Part shown: piece after piece, positions 50,336 through 61,701 of the stretch
Layout: every line of letters begins with the position of its first letter
Numbering within the stretch: position 1 is the first letter of the stretch
NCBI GenBank assembly: GCA_039545295.1
Contig: BCIK01000017.1
Location: 542,612 to 606,611, forward strand
Source: Udeniomyces pyricola
Taxonomy: Eukaryota > Basidiomycota > Tremellomycetes > Cystofilobasidiales > Mrakiaceae
Direction: 5' to 3'
Length of the DNA stretch: 64,000 bases
Notes under the pieces: model-generated
Database searches by the model: none
Told to the model about the DNA's origin: nothing
The model's input: the letters and a program-made list of their open reading frames with translations, nothing else
Position numbers and translations under genes: made by a program

Positions 50336-53300
50336 ATGCCTCGATCATCCATGCGTTACCCTCATTACACCCTCACCCTATCCGTCATCATACTCGGTAT
50401 TCTCACCAGTTCCGTGACGCAAGCCTACCCCTCCACCCTCTCTTCCCCGCAGCAGCAGCAACGACAACAACACCCTTTCTCCTTACTCACACGCCCCTCA
50501 TCCGCTGCCTCGACCGATCCGATCTGGGTCGACCGCATCGAAAACTGTCCTGTCCTAGAGAGGAGGGTCACACCCGAACACGTTTGGGACCTGTGCGTCC
50601 TTTGAAATCCGTGACGACGCAGGGTTATTTCACCAGCTGACACTTAGTGGAGAGGGAGGGAGCTAATGGTATCGGGCTGATTCGTCATCGTCCACTCCAC
50701 TCACGCTATTTCTTGGGCTTGTTGCTGACCGATTTTTGATAGACGACCCGATGATTTCGGATACACGATGGCTCTTGGAGATGTAAAAAAAAAAAGATCC
50801 TTTTACCATGTTGACTCGAGCTAGGTTTTGCTCTCATAGCAAAGACACCCTACTGATCATCCCTTGGTCCGATCTCGGTTGTGCTTATGTATGTCTCGTT
50901 GGCAGTCGATTACCGCAGGCTGGTTTGCTCGAGGACTTCGTGCGACGCCAGTGCGTTATCGCAAACCCCCCCCCCCCCTCCCCTATCCGCCACACTCTCT
51001 TTTTCCCTTTTCCTTCCTTCACACAGAACCCTCTCGAAAACGACCATCGTCCTGAACTTCACGGGGTTGCTGACGATCGCGTTGACTTTTGTCGTTTGCA
51101 CGGGACTGGGATCGGGTGTGTGTGATTAGGAAGAAACGATGCATGAGTACCGAGGGTTATCCTATGCAGCCGGTGGGGACCCAGACGCCATCACGATCCC
51201 AAATGTTCGTTCAATCCGTCCAGGTCTCGATCCGGCCATGTTCCTTTCTGGAAACTCGAATGAAAAGGGACCTTTCAGACGCTGACGATTTAGGACGCTG
51301 TGATTAGATGATGAGACATTACAATCCAGACCTGGAGGGGTTCTCGATTGGAGAACATGGTGCGGAAGTTTGTTTTGGTACGTTGATCCTGAGATATATA
51401 AACACATGTTTACGGCAACCACGCCATCGCTTGCTGGCTGGTGATCATCGTATTACACTACGATACAATTATCATGCTCATGACTCCTGGCCACCCCTTT
51501 TTTGCTGTTGTTGTCTTTGTTTCACAAACCTAATCCTGATCGATCTCATCTCCTCCTCAGGCTCTTTTTGTCAACCTGGTCCTTTCGGCTGGACGCCGTC
51601 TCTCGATAACCTCAACGCGGCTCTCTCTGGCAGTCTCGCCATCAACCTCCCGCATCAAGCCCGAGACTACCTCGCCGTCCAAGCCCAGATCCGAGGGATT
51701 GCTTCCCATACAGCAGGATGGAAGTACCTCAACGTGCAAATCGGAAGTAATGATCTGTGTGCGCTTTGTAATGGTCGTGAGTTCTCCAAGATTTTATATG
51801 GCTGAAAAGATTTGCACCCAGGTCGATAAACGGATCGATCGATTGATGACCTGTTTGAATCGCACGCCCGTCAACTGACGGTTCCATCTTGACACATCTT
51901 CGACTTAATGTGGGTGGATGATAGCGGGAGAAGTCTTGGCTGGGACGCCCGACCTCTTTGAAGCCTACGTCCGGGAGGCCCTAGAGATTGTTCGACTTTC
52001 AATCCGTCAGTACATGTCAAACCCTTGGATGTGTGTTTGTGTGTGTATGGGTGTGTTTAGTAGAGATGCGGCTGATGCAGGTGATGGTGTTTTCCATCTC
52101 TTTCTTTTCCCTTGTTGTGTGACGCATTGATTTTTCTTTTTCCTTCTTCTTTCATAGCTCGCACGCTAGTCAACCTCAGTACGGTTTCTTTCTTTATGCG
52201 TCTCCCTCACTTTTGGTCTCCATTTTTTTTACCTTTGACTTTTTTCTCTCAATCTTGCTTTCCTGTTTTTTTTTTCTTTCTTTTTTCTTTTTTTTTTTTG
52301 ACGATTTCAGTCGGCGTCTTTGATCTTACACCCCTTCACAACTTGACGTCGGACAACACGGACCCTTACTGCGCCGAGGCTCTCAAGGGTGTCGTCGGAG
52401 CCGAGTGTAAATGCGCGATGAACGAGGGGATTTTGGGAGAGATCTCGAGGAGAAGGATGAGAAGACTCATGAGGAAGTATAGTGAGTTCTGTTTTGCTTT
52501 TTCTTGGGGGGGTCTTTTTTTTGTATCGCGGCTCATCCTCCCTTGCATACTTTCCGATCTCAAGATGCCCGACTCGAAAATATCGTGGATTCATACCAGC
52601 GTTTGAACGACTCGACGTTGTAAGTCCAGTACGCACTCAAACGTCTCGGATCTCACACACTGAAAGCTTGATTTCTGCGCTTGATCATTGGTGAGATATC
52701 TGAACCTCTTGACAATTGACGATATCTTCCCCATCCTTCTTTTCTTTTCTATCGCACCCACCTCCACCTTCCTGTTCTTGTTCGTTTTTTTTTTTTTTTT
52801 TTTTTTTCCTTTTTTTTTTTTGAATGTTGACAGTGGGGTAGCGTATCAACCTCCGAGTTTCATCTCCCTCGCGACAGCTCCGATCGAAGCGGTGTCTAAC
52901 GCGTAAGTGGTTTCATCGTCTACATAAGAGTACATGATGTAAATCCCCCCCCCCCCCCCCCCCGCCCTTCTCTCCCCAGAAGATTCTTGATCTCTTGATC
53001 CAATTTTTTAAACACCCCTTCTACGCGCCCTCCTCCCTCCCTTCCCCTTCGGCCCTTCTATTCCACATCCATCTCTAATCTTTCTTTTCTCTCTGTCTCT
53101 TGTCTTCCGGTCCGACGAAAAAAAAAACCTGGCTGAATCGATCCCTCATCCCCCTCACCCCCCCCCCCAAAAAAAAACCCCCCGAACAATATCCCAGGGA
53201 CTGTTTTCACCCTTCGCTCGGCGCGCACGAACGGCTAGCGCGGGCGGTATGGAATCGATTGGTTCTTTGGAAAGGTTCGGCGAAAGCGGAGCCGGTGATT

Positions 53301-53381
53301 GGGTGGGAGGATCGAGAGAATGTGAAGGTGAGATGTTTGAGGGAGGAGGATCGGATCCCGTTGGGTGTCTTGAGGGATTGA
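50336..53381 (+). CDS. Secreted SGNH/GDSL hydrolase, phospholipase B-like
   Basis: An ester hydrolase of the SGNH fold, most like animal PLB1-type phospholipases. A start at 50336 or 50351 opens a signal peptide (MRYPHYTLTLSVIILGILTS). Spliced exons give RPDDFGYTMALGD|SITAGWFARGL (block I, Ser right after an intron), EYRGLSYAAGGDPDAITIPN (Gly), NPDLEGFSIGEHGAEVCFG, WKYLNVQIGSNDLCALC (block III Asn), PRTLVNLVGVFDLTPLH, CKCAMNEG and DCFHPSLGAHERLARAVWN (block V Asp-x-x-His). All four catalytic positions are therefore present. Exon choice between 50955 and 51130 is uncertain. Introns near the 3' end hold long T and C runs (52785-52807 and 52945-52963). It ends at 53381 with no GPI-like tail. Confidence 0.85.
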
Positions 53382-54617
53382 GGTTGGAGGGAAAGGGGGG
53401 GGGGGGGGAAGAGAGAGAAAGAAAGAAACTGGTTGGCTGGAAGATGGAAGGTTGTATATCGAAGGCCGGCCTGGGTTCGGTTAACATGATGGGCCGAGAG
53501 ATGTCGAGACGAAAGTAATTGAATTACAATTACGTTGAAGTGATTGCTTGCTGCTGTTTTTTCTTTACTTCTTCACATGCGTTTTTTTTCTTCTTCTTTT
53601 TGTCTGTTAGTTGTTGTTGTTGTTGTTGTCATTATCGTTGTTCAATCGTTCGTTGTCGGTTCTTATTCTCTCATTCTTGTACCATCATCCTTCTTTTTTT
53701 TTTTCGCTTGTATATATCTTTGTCCCCAATGAAGCCTGAGCAAACGTTTGCTCATCAACATAGTACTGTAGAACCTCATGATAAAATTCTACTTGCGTCG
53801 CGATCATACAGTAGGGGCTGAGGAGGATCCAAGTATGTCGAGGAGGAAGCTTCTTCTCATATATATATATCTATATATATCGACGACTGGACCGATTGAC
53901 AGAGAGAACCGCAAGGAAAAAAAACAAAAAAACAAAAAAAACACACACATCAAATTATATCATTCACCTAACTAGCTACGAACTACATATATAGCTAAGC
54001 TACTCAGTTGTCATCATCCTCTCTCTTCGACTGTTGAAACCTTCAACGCTTGCTTTAGACGTCCCCCCCCCCCCCCCCCCCCCCCCCCGGCCGATCTACT
54101 CCACTAATCCCCCCGGCTGAATCATCTCTCGTCCCTAGACGTACGTGTCCTTCCACTCCATCCGAAAAAGAAAAAAAAAAACACCCTTCACTCCTTACCT
54201 GTGCTCATACAACCCCAACCCTTTCCCTTTAGAGAAGAAAAAAAAATTCAACAAAGGAAGGAAAAAAAATTAAAAAAATTTTAGACCGTCTCATCGGCAT
54301 GGGAGACGGCTGCTGCCGTCGTCGACATCTCGATCTCGCTGGCGGTAGTGGTGGGTCGAGAGAACGACGTTGGTGAGTCTTTCGAGGGAAGAGGAGGGTT
54401 GGGGAGTGATTTGGTTGTGCTCGTTGAGCTGGACACGGAGGGATGGAGTGAAGAAGAAGGAGAAGAAAAAAAAAGAAAAAAAAAGAAAAAAAAGAGGAGA
54501 AGAGAAGAGAGAGAGGGAGAGGTAAGAGTCGGTCAGTCTCGGGATATATCACGTTGAAGGGACAGAGTAAGATTGATCAGGGATCGGGATCTCTCGGCTT
54601 GACTACGCTGTCTCCCC
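53382..54617. other. Convergent 3' intergenic region with homopolymers
   Basis: 1.2 kb with a G run at about 53397-53408, TTG repeats (about 53609-53627), AT-rich microsatellites near 53860-53880 and a 26-C run at 54063-54088. A minus-strand frame ending at 54291 could be a last exon of the following gene (see that entry). Confidence 0.55.
54063..54088. repeat. Poly-C run of 26
   Basis: An uninterrupted run of 26 cytosines in an intergenic region, the longest C homopolymer in the window. Length may be affected by sequencing. Confidence 0.85.
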
Positions 54618-55949
54618 TCAACCCTCTCCCCAATCCCCTCCCACGATCCTTTCCAACTTTCTTGCATGGAAAAAGGCAATGCCATGGAAACCGAGTGCCT
54701 CACTGCGGACTAACTTTGCGTTCCTGATGCTGTTACCGACGACATCCTCCCACCCTTCTTGTCCCTGTTGGACCTGCCTTCCCTTCCCCTTTCCCTGTCC
54801 ACTTCCAACAACAACCCCCTTGACACCCTCTCCCAACTTGCCCAACGCGCCCCAAACCCCCTGAGTCTTGACCTCTTCCCTAGCGACGCCTGCGTACTCC
54901 CCAACGCCCGTGTAGACGACACCGGCGGTCTCTTTGACGCCAGAGAGGGAAGAGTTCCACCAGGATGAGAGCACGGCCGTGACGGATTCGGAGGAATCTT
55001 CGGCAATGTCCGGGTCGAGACGCGTATCGAGGAGGTGATGGGTGGAGAGATGAGATTCAAACGTTCGGGCGAGGGATGTGAGGTTGTCATACTGATTAGG
55101 GGGTTGGATTATGAAGGAATCAGGTGTTAAGAGAGAGAGAGAGTATGTGTGGGTGTGATAAGGGGAGATGGAAGGGGACCAAGCAAGCGTAAGCTGTTGT
55201 CACATGTCAAGTCTCGCTCAGAAACTTGGGACAACTAATCATGAGATGGTGGAACTGGATGTCGCTCCATCATCATCGGGCTTTCCTTTCGTTCTCTACG
55301 GTCGAAGATTGGAGAGACTGGATGATACTCACGTCTTCGAGGTTCTTTGTTTGGGGTAAGGTCAACTTAAGGTAACCTTCGCCTTGGGAGCTCGAAGTCG
55401 GCAAGAGGTCTGAGCCCTTTGAGCCCGAAGGGGCCGCTGTGGACGGCTTGGGCGTGAAGCCAAAGGTGTACGAAGCGTGAGCCTATGCGAAAGCAAACCG
55501 GGTAGCCGTGAGAGTTTGGATTAGCTTAATTTGGTATGAGGTTGGCATCTAGGGTGATGTGGAATGGATCAAGAGCGCAAAAGCGAGAAGAGGGGAAATG
55601 GAGGGGAGGGAAAGGGGCAGTGATAGCGAAGCCCTTGCGTCCTTCCTCCTAAGCGAGAAATTCCATGAGATCGGTTGGATTAACGAACCTCATTCTGATC
55701 GGTCTTTCGGACCAAGTTCGTCTTGCCGAGGACGACGGTGGTGTTGGGCGGGATGCTGAGGGCGAGGACGGTGCCGTCCTTTCCGTTGTCGGCAAGGTAA
55801 CCGGGGGCGTCTTCGGGGTTAAGTCGGACGAGCGAGCAAGGACCGGTGGAGAGAGGGAAGGAGTGCGTGCCGATTTGGTGGGAGAGCGATGCCGTGGGGA
55901 ACGTGAGGAGCGCTTCAGGCGAGGAAGGAGGGGGAGGGAAGGTTGACAT
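54618..55949 (-). CDS. Protein of unknown function
   Basis: The ATG at 55949 starts MSTFPPPPSSPEALLTFPTA, followed by LSTGPCSLVRLNPEDAPGYL and LALSIPPNTTVVLGKTNLVR. An intron leads to AHASYTFGFTPKPSTAAPSG and EGYLKLTLPQ, then another to LTSLARTFESHLSTHHLLDT. The last exon gives SVTAVLSSWWNSSLSGVKET, GVGEYAGVAREEVKTQGVWG and NSIRNAKLVRSEALGFHGIA, read to a stop at 54618. The glycine/valine-rich central helix region (VWGALGKLGEGVKGVVVGSG) could associate with membranes or lipid droplets, but this is only a guess. A possible extra exon after a strong pyrimidine tract and CCAG acceptor at about 54437 would replace the end by LNEHNQITPQPSSSLERLTN and stop at 54291. No family was recognised. Confidence 0.65.
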
Positions 55950-56462
55950 GGGTGTATGATGGGGTGATGAGGCAAGAGATGGATGGAGAAGGGGGATGAC
56001 GGTTGATGGTTGATTGGGAGGAAGCAACTCAAGATGTTATACATCGGTTCACGAATTGTGATGATGCCAATGGATTCGTGAAGTTAATTATGTATGCCGT
56101 AAATATATATATAACTATACATATCCACGAGGCTATAAAACATGCATCAATCCTCGATCGATTATTCGCATTCATCTGGTGTCGATCCCTACCTAGCCCA
56201 AGTGGCGCGTAGTTCCATGCATGCAGTGCGAGCTAGCTAGCTAGCTAGTTATACGTAGCTGCAGCTTATAAGGTATGCGAGGTCCGGCCAAGTCTTACGC
56301 CGTAATATAACTAAGACGAGCGCCGCTTTCCTAGTCTTCAACGTCTTCATCACCACGCCAACGTTCATCATTAATCTCCCTAGCTAGTCCTCGTTCCCGC
56401 TGCTTGGTTCCCTTCCCTTCGGCTTCTCCTATCTCAGGCTTTCAGCCTTCAACCTGTATCCT
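55950..56462. promoter_or_regulatory. Divergent intergenic region
   Basis: 513 bases between two divergent starts. It holds an AGCT tandem repeat (56231-56248), ATATAT tracts at about 56104-56115, and a C/T-rich leader before 56463. Confidence 0.5.
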
Positions 56463-58667
56463 ATGAGCTACCCTGACCCATCCGCCTCGACCTGGACGTG
56501 GAACTCAACGTATGGCCTCTTCTACAACACAGCGCGCAACCTCTGGGCGCGTTACGACTACGCCACGGCCGAGTACGTTTATCAACCCTCTCTCGCCGCC
56601 GCTCAAACAACCACAACCACCACCACCACCGGAGCGGCTTCTTGTGAATCGTATTATGACTCGACGACCGTCGGTGTGCGAGGAGAAACCGAGTATCTCA
56701 CCCACAACGGGGGGTCAGGCTCGAGCTCGAACCCAAAGGCTAGCGGACTCGAGGATGGCGAGATCAACGAAGGCTGGGGGGCCTACTACGACACCGACGA
56801 TGGCACCAACGGACTAGATTATGGAGACAGTACCAGTCAATCATCCAAGGCGGTCGCAAGTATACCCAGCTCGATATCCGATGGTCGATCCGTCATATCC
56901 TACGACGACCCAAGTCTCTACGCCTTTCCCTCTTCCTCCCCACCACCACCGACATCCTCTCGTCCCCTTACGTCAACACTCCGTCTCCTCAAAGTCACCT
57001 CCTCTTGCCTTCCGAAACATCAGACGATCGCTCTGCTTGCGTCATCCCAGCCGGACGGATATACCCTTGGACGTGACAAGCAGCTCTCTGCGACTGAAGG
57101 ACGCGTCCGATTGCGAGAGTTGGAAGTCAGTCGGATCCATGGCAGCATCTATTTTGTGGCTTCTGCTTCTGTTGGACTGGGACCTCCCAAGGAAGAGGTC
57201 GGACGTGTTAATGGTGGTAGTGAGACAGCAGTATTCGTAGGAGTGGGCAAACAGAGAGTGTTGGATCATCGAGGCAAGGTGGGTGTGGGCGGGGATCTGG
57301 CATCGTCGACTTTAGGGGGGGATTGGTTCGTCGTCGATCAAGGCAGTACCCACGGAACATTTCTCAAAAAGGCAGAGACCGAAGTCTTGGGTCCCCAGCC
57401 CAAGGAGGCGTCAGGGAAGAGGTCGCGTGGGAAACGGTTGAGCGAGGCGAAAAAGGCAAGCAAGCCTGTCAAGCTCGAGCATGGTGATCGATTGACGTTA
57501 GGCGGTACTATGTTCGAAGTGAGTCAAACTTTCATCTTCACAGTATGTCTTACATGGGTTATGGCCCCGAATTTCGGTTGTCAAGGCTGACGAATTGACG
57601 CGTTCCTTTCCTACGTCGTTTTATACGCTGGCGGTGCGCATCTCCTTGCATAGATCCACATCCACCCTACGCTCCCGTGTTCAGCGTGCACTCTTCCCTC
57701 GACATCTTCTCTCATTCCAACCTCTCTCGACCCCAACGCTCCCCCATCAACCTCATCGAGCGCAGACGATCCCTCGTCCATCATAGCTAGCGAATGGTCA
57801 TCCATCCTCGAACGCGAGACCCGCCTCGCCAACGCCAATGCCGGTCTATCCGGTGGTACGAGCGAAAAGACCAAGAAGGAAAGCTCAAAGGAGAGTCTTA
57901 AACGGTTGAGAGAGAAGTTGTTGTCGGATCATGAACCGGTCGCGATGGGCGCACGCCCGATTCACTCGGCCTCGTCGACGACGTCGTCTTCTTCGATTCC
58001 GATGGCCAAAAAGACGAAACTGGGCACGGAAGGAAACGGTGTTGGAATGGGAGGAAAGGGAGATGGGAGTGAATCGATCGTTCTTGTTCCCACTCAAGCG
58101 GCCTATACGGATCGCGCTGCGCTTCGAAGATCAACTCATCCGTCAAGTCTACCACCGCCGTCACACTCTTCCTCCAAGTCCCATCCATCTTCTTCTTCTT
58201 CTTCGTCGTCGTCATCCAAACTTGCTCATGCTTCTGCGGCGTCTTTGTCGCGCTCAGTCGAATGTCCCTCGTCGTCGTCGTCGTCGTCCACTGCTTCGAC
58301 AAGCACACCCCTCTCGTCGTCCAATATCGGCCATGCGCTCTTGCTCAAGCAAGGTTGGAAGGAAGGCACCTCGCTCGGTCTCCCGACTCCTTCTGCCACA
58401 TCGCTCGAATCTGGCAGTGCCTCTTCTGAAGCAGGAGGAGGAGGAGGGGGAAACCGAGGGATTCTAGAACCGATCGCCGTAAAACGGCATGCAGGGGAAG
58501 GGAAACGTGGATTGGGGACGAAACCTACGATGGATCTTGTTGGATCGGTGGATGCGGCTTCGGTGGGAGGGGAGGGAAATGTAGAAGGAGGAGGAGGGGG
58601 TTCTGAGAGGGATTGGAGGGATTTGGGGAAGGAGAGACGGTGGCGAGAGATGGCTAAGGAGATTTAA
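56463..58667 (+). CDS. AGGF1-like protein with OCRE, FHA and G-patch domains
   Basis: Exons 56463-57518 and 57654-58667 give exactly 689 residues; human AGGF1 has 714. The N-terminus has an OCRE-type aromatic repeat (WTWNSTYGLFYNTARNLWAR then YATAEYVYQPS). The FHA domain spans roughly residues 200-355: DGYTLGRDKQ, VSRIHGSIYF, FVVDQGSTHGTFLKK and LEHGDRLTLGGT. A basic and Ser-rich linker with a nuclear-type KRSRGKR patch follows, plus long Ser runs. The C-terminus has a G-patch: LLLKQGWKEGTSLGLPTP, NRGILEPIAVKRHAGEGKRG and LG. This domain order is specific to the AGGF1 family. OCRE and G-patch suggest a role in splicing or RNA-helicase activation in the nucleus; that is inference. Confidence 0.9.
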
Positions 58668-59120
58668 TGCAAGCACCACATATACGTACATGAGTACAAG
58701 AGGTATTGTATGTCTCATAGAGTGCACCGGGGCGGACAATGTATCAGGGAGGCGGGACCAGCGTGAGTATATGTAAGGCAATGTATATATATATATATAT
58801 GATGTATGTGAGCATAGTGATTCGACTCATTCGTCGTGTTTTCATGACCGCAATTGGGACGTTTCACTATCATGAGATCAGTGTATATATACAAATACGC
58901 ACCTAAAGAAAAGATAAATCGACTTGCGAACAATTCGTCGACATGAACATCTAATTGATTATACTGCAAGTCTATAACGCCGTGCACGCTGCCTTGTGGC
59001 ATGCGCGTCGTTAACCGTTTCCCACTCAACCAACCTCCCAGATCCCAGCCACAACCTCACTTCCTGCATTCCTTTCCCATCCCTCCCCTTTCCTCCTTTC
59101 TCTCCCCTCTGCTCATCCTC
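58668..59120. promoter_or_regulatory. Intergenic region upstream of the UXT-like gene
   Basis: 453 bases. (AT)n at 58784-58800 and GTATATATAC at about 58880. The last 100 bases are C/T-rich, as before other starts in the window. Confidence 0.5.
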
Positions 59121-60598
59121 ATGTCTCCCCCTTCCTCTACCTTGCACAACTCCGAACCGCCTTCCCAGAAGCTCCACAAGTTCTCGACGTTCTCTCAGAC
59201 GGTCCTCGAACCGTCGCTTCGAGCCGTCCACCTACTCCAAGCGACGCTGCGCCGGGAACTTGATGAATAGTACGTACGGCGTCCGTGCGTACGTGCGTCG
59301 TTGGTATGGCATGCAGTCGATTGGATCGAATCGAACGTAGGGGGAGGGGGATAGAGGGGCGGGGGNGGGAGAGGAGGATGTCCCATATCTTGGTCCTTGG
59401 TTCCTCCTCCTATAGGACTTTACATGATCGTCCGCATGCATGATGGATAATGACGTTCTCAGATGTTTTTCTTGTTTTCACAAATTTCCGTCTAACCATC
59501 ATGCCCTTCTGATCTCTGACTTTCTTTCTTTTGTCTTATTTTTCTGTCCGCGTGATGAACGATCGGATCCGTCGGGGTGACGTTTCTTTCTTTCTCTGTT
59601 TTCCCTTTTCCTTGTTTCTTTGGGCTGGTGGGGGGGGGGGGGAATGTCTGTTTGTTCTCTTTGACACATCTTGGGGATTGTTTTTGAACATGGGTTCATC
59701 TAGCCAGAGCCTAGCTCGTCAAATCGAGCACCTCGAACGACAAGCTGACAAGGGACCACTTTCCGATTGGATGGATCTCGGTCAAGAAGTCTTTGTTCAA
59801 TTTTCCATGTGCGAAAATCCATTCAAGCAACTTCTCATCCTCCGCTTGATCCCTTCTCTAGCTCCTCCCCCCCGAGGAGGACCGAAGTGACTGACGAATA
59901 GGGTTTTGCAAAGAGAGGAAAAGAGTTCGTCGGTCAACTGACGTAATGGTTTTTTTTTCTTTCTTTTCATTTGGGGATCGGTCTACCTTTCTTTCTCGGG
60001 GGGATTGGTGGTTAATCCGAAAATCCTATCAGATCGGATACAGGCAGTCTCAACATCGATTTAGGCCTCCATGGGATCCATCTTCAGATGAGCTATGAGG
60101 AAGCTAGGGCGTACGCTGAGAAACGGATTCATGTCCTTAGCAAGTGAGTCAATCATTCAGGTCTTTCTTTCTTCTTTTTTCTCTTTCTCCTCTTGTTAAA
60201 TCAGACTCCATGCCATAAGAAACATCCTGTCCTTTGCAAAATTGACATCAAACATACTGATGTGACCGTTGCTTTCTTTCATATTGGTTCGGGCTTCGTG
60301 TCGAAAAAAAAAAAAAAAAAAAAAAAACAGACGGCTCGAACAGGCTTCGACAAAGGAAGCGTCGATACGGGAACAACTCAACCTCGTACGTACATCGTCG
60401 AATGAACGTCTGCCCATCCGCATCCCAATGGTTTCTTCTTACCAATTCAAAAATCCATCCCGGGGCCCTTATCTCTCTCTCTCTCTCTTTCTCTTTTCTT
60501 TTGGGGGGTTTCTCTTTTCTTTCAATGATCAGGTCGAACGGGCGGTTTCTGAAGTCCTCGAAACGGTGGGAACCGAGACGTTACTCAAAAGGCGCTAG
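59121..60598 (+). CDS. UXT-like prefoldin-alpha family protein
   Basis: UXT is a prefoldin-like subunit of the R2TP/URI chaperone complex. Exons 59121-59269, 59704-59808, 60033-60143, 60331-60385 and 60533-60598 sum to 162 codons (161 aa); human UXT has 157. The two helical arms are QTVLEPSLRAVHLLQATLRR with LARQIEHLERQ, and SYEEARAYAEKRIHVLSKRL with ASIREQLNL. The central beta hairpin is DWMDLGQEVFVQFSMI then SDTGSLNIDLGLHGIHLQM, which lines up with UXT's [25 protein letters not shown] region. Intron 1 contains one ambiguous base (59366), and intron 3 ends with 24 adenines directly before the CAG acceptor. The related general prefoldin subunits Pfd3/Pfd5 fit less well. Confidence 0.82.
60304..60327 (+). 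repeat. Poly-A run of 24 abutting a 3' splice site
   Basis: 24 adenines are followed immediately by CAG and the next exon (60331) of the UXT-like gene. The usual pyrimidine tract is therefore displaced upstream. Confidence 0.85.
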
Positions 60599-61701
60599 TC
60601 CGGCCGCTTCGTCAACCCCACGGCGGTCATAATACTAGTATAGTATCGGGCGTTGAACGTTGACCTTACATCAGCGTACGTGTGTAAAAATAAAATAAAA
60701 TGTTGGGACTCCCTTCACGTAAAAACTGGTTTTTTTTTAATTCGTAACACGACTACCACTACTCGTGGAGACCAAGGTCAGGTCAGGTCAGGCATTGATT
60801 GAGATACTATCCAGGGCAGCGGTATAAGAGGGGTTTCTTGTTGTTTTTTTTTTTTCGACTAGCTGACACAGAGGTTTTTCTTGTTGGTATGGACTTCATG
60901 TTTGGGGATCCTAGGATGTATCTTTGGTGGGAAGGAGAAGAAGACGGTCGATGTTGGGTTGGGTTGGGTTAGAGGGTTTGGGCACTGATCATATGTGTAT
61001 GTGCTACGGTGGAATATCATATAGATGTGGTATAGATATATATGTATGTATGTAGATTTCGATCTTCATGTCGACAGAGATTAGTCATGTTGTCGTATGA
61101 TTGATGTCGGATGGTACGGCGGTCCCGGCAGCATTCATCATTCAATCTCCATCAGCATGCCTGAGATTCCCATCATCGATTATAAATATGACTTGGTTGT
61201 CTGGGTCAGCCGAGATCGTATGGGACATACCATGTAGAGTTTGGAGAGACCAACCGAAAAAAAAAGCAAGCTTTTTTTTTTTCCTTCTTTCCTTGTTGAT
61301 GACAAGTTGCTTCAATCGCAAGCTGATATAGAAGAGATATATATTTTGGTGATGGTGATGTATATATCCCGATCGATCCAAGATGAGTATATCTACTGAT
61401 GCAGCCAGTGTACTATCGTACACCTATGGGCGTTCCAGCTCACTGAACAGCTGATGCTTTTTTTTTTCTTTTCTTAGTCCTCCTGTGCGTTGGAAGAACG
61501 ATGTTCGCGACGACACGTCGCGAAGAACGCGCCGCGACTCTAAGGATACAGTAAAGGAAGTCGAGATCCTTTGATCCATCATTCCATCCATGCGTGCGAA
61601 CACAATTCTTCGACATACCAAGGAGCCAAAAGGCAGAAAAAAAAAAAAAAAAAAAACTCTGCGCAAAGGGACGTCTGCCATCGACGCGGTCTCGATCAAC
61701 C
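60599..61701. other. Convergent 3' intergenic region
   Basis: 1.1 kb between two stop codons. It contains GGTCA three times in tandem (60776-60790), TTGGG three times (60954-60968) and a 20-A run (61637-61656). No coding frame has support. Confidence 0.6.

Noticed and set aside
54229..54552. 107-codon minus-strand frame beginning MIYPETDRLL
   Set aside because: Mostly a translated pyrimidine tract (Ser/Phe/Leu run), better read as an intron or 3' sequence.
60776..60790. GGTCA x3 considered as a nuclear receptor or factor array
   Set aside because: Lies between two convergent 3' ends where a promoter role is unlikely; kept only as a simple repeat.
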